A stretch of 5,914 nucleotides of DNA, from positions 1 to 5,914 of the forward strand of contig CALBET010000675.1 of the NCBI GenBank assembly GCA_937888665.1, in the 5' to 3' direction. Positions 5,423 through 5,914 of this stretch are shown here, piece by piece. The position numbers were made by a program, and so were the translations under genes. The stretch's first letter is position 1. Every line of letters begins with the position of its first letter. The DNA is from an uncultured Acidobacteriota bacterium. Lineage in GTDB: Bacteria > Acidobacteriota > Vicinamibacteria > Vicinamibacterales > UBA8438. The notes beneath the pieces were generated by a model. It saw nothing but the letters and a program-made list of their open reading frames with translations, searched no databases and had not been told where the DNA came from.

Positions 5423-5848
5423 TTGAGGAGTCTTGTCCGTCGCGCATCGCCCGTGGTTCAGTGGATGCTGGCCGTGGCCTTGCTCGCCGCGGCCGGCGCG
5501 CTCGGGGCCAATGCGGTCCGCGAACTGCGCGGGCTCACCGGCGTTGGAGGCTTGACCGCGACATCGCTGGGCGACATCGCACCCCCGAAGAGCGCGCCGC
5601 CCGGTGCGGTCCGCCTGCCGGTCCTGGTGCTCACGGGCGGGGTACGCGTGCGGCTTGGCGACTCCGCCAGCCAGGTCGCCGCCTTGCTGGGTCGCGGCGC
5701 CGAAGCGGGTCGATACGACGTCGAGCGGACCGCCGATGGCGACCGTCTCGTGCGCTTCTATCAGCACGGCGATACCCGCTTTCTCCTCGTGTTCTCGCTG
5801 GTTGAGTCGCAGCAGGACCCCATGGTCACGGCCATTTATCGTTATTAA
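5423..5848 (+). CDS. Single-span envelope protein of unknown function, possible BamE/SmpA-like C-terminal fold
   Basis: 141 residues from a TTG start at 5423, chosen because AGGAG (5410-5414) lies 8 bases upstream. The frame is open back to an ATG at 5294, but that adds an Arg/Gly/Pro-rich leader without a ribosome site. GTG 5453 and ATG 5465 lack one too. The N-terminus MRSLVRRASPVVQWM is basic, followed by one membrane helix or uncleaved signal (about 11-33). A Gly/Ala/Pro-rich spacer (to about 66) leads to a compact domain: LPVLVLTGGVRVRLGDSASQVAALLG, then predicted strands ending VTAIYRY. The pattern of a strand, a Gly-start helix with QVxxLLG and then a beta sheet recalls small BamE/SmpA or BLIP-type lipid-envelope domains. 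There is no lipobox Cys. I do not recognise a named family. It is divergent from dsbD, and the gap is 255 bases. Confidence 0.78.
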   Translation: MRSLVRRASPVVQWMLAVALLAAAGALGANAVRELRGLTGVGGLTATSLGDIAPPKSAPPGAVRLPVLVLTGGVRVRLGDSASQVAALLGRGAEAGRYDVERTADGDRLVRFYQHGDTRFLLVFSLVESQQDPMVTAIYRY

Positions 5849-5850
5849 GA

Positions 5851-5890
5851 CGGGGCTGCGCCCCGAACCCCACGCGGGTCCTCGCGGGGG
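5851..5890 (+). terminator. GC-rich stem-loops after the last gene
   Basis: Three bases after the stop codon, CGGGGC-TGC-GCCCCG (5851-5865) forms a perfect 6-bp stem with a 3-base loop. A second stem follows: CCC, CGCG with a 6-base loop and CGCG, GGG (5869-5890), with one mismatch. There is no T-tract, so it may be a rho-independent-like end without U run, or part of a dispersed GC-rich intergenic repeat. Confidence 0.45.
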
Positions 5891-5914
5891 CCCCTGTGCC
5901 CCACTCCGGACCCG

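Overview
The window is high-GC bacterial DNA, probably chromosomal, from a Gram-negative-type cell. It encodes an envelope thiol:disulfide transporter with a signal peptide and periplasmic domain, a type II fatty-acid dehydratase relative, and two other membrane-anchored proteins. I cannot name the taxon. The gene mix and GC content would fit Acidobacteriota or Proteobacteria, but this is a guess. I see no IS element, phage gene, CRISPR array, tRNA or rRNA.

Layout. A FabZ-like hotdog dehydratase lies at 80-529 on the minus strand. It is followed by about 540 bases with no long gene (530-1068). That stretch holds a two-way promoter candidate, two small stem-loops and a 34-codon ORF (943-1047, plus) with a strong Shine-Dalgarno. 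The ORF converges on a membrane-anchored GAF sensor protein (1069-2397, minus). A DAGK/LCB5-type lipid kinase (2421-3326, plus) is divergent from the sensor across only 23 bases. A DsbD-type thiol:disulfide transporter (3383-5167, minus) converges on the kinase. A small single-span envelope protein of unknown function (5423-5848, plus) is divergent from dsbD. The window ends in GC-rich stem-loops.

The genes do not form one operon: every neighbouring pair is divergent or convergent. A loose theme is the envelope (lipid metabolism, periplasmic redox, membrane anchoring), but no shared pathway can be shown from this sequence.

The most interesting signals are: (1) the FabZ-like protein has proline where the catalytic histidine should be, while the partner glutamate is kept; (2) two intergenic sites (about 529-550 and 2397-2421) have overlapping -10 hexamers on opposite strands, and at both one gene's ATG sits where the transcript should begin, so leaderless, symmetric two-way promoters are likely; (3) three copies of GACTAGCC close all six reading frames between two convergent ORFs; (4) the GAF sensor has no visible output domain; (5) the last gene ends in a possible BamE/SmpA-like fold. 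I found nothing that clearly amounts to a new multi-gene system.
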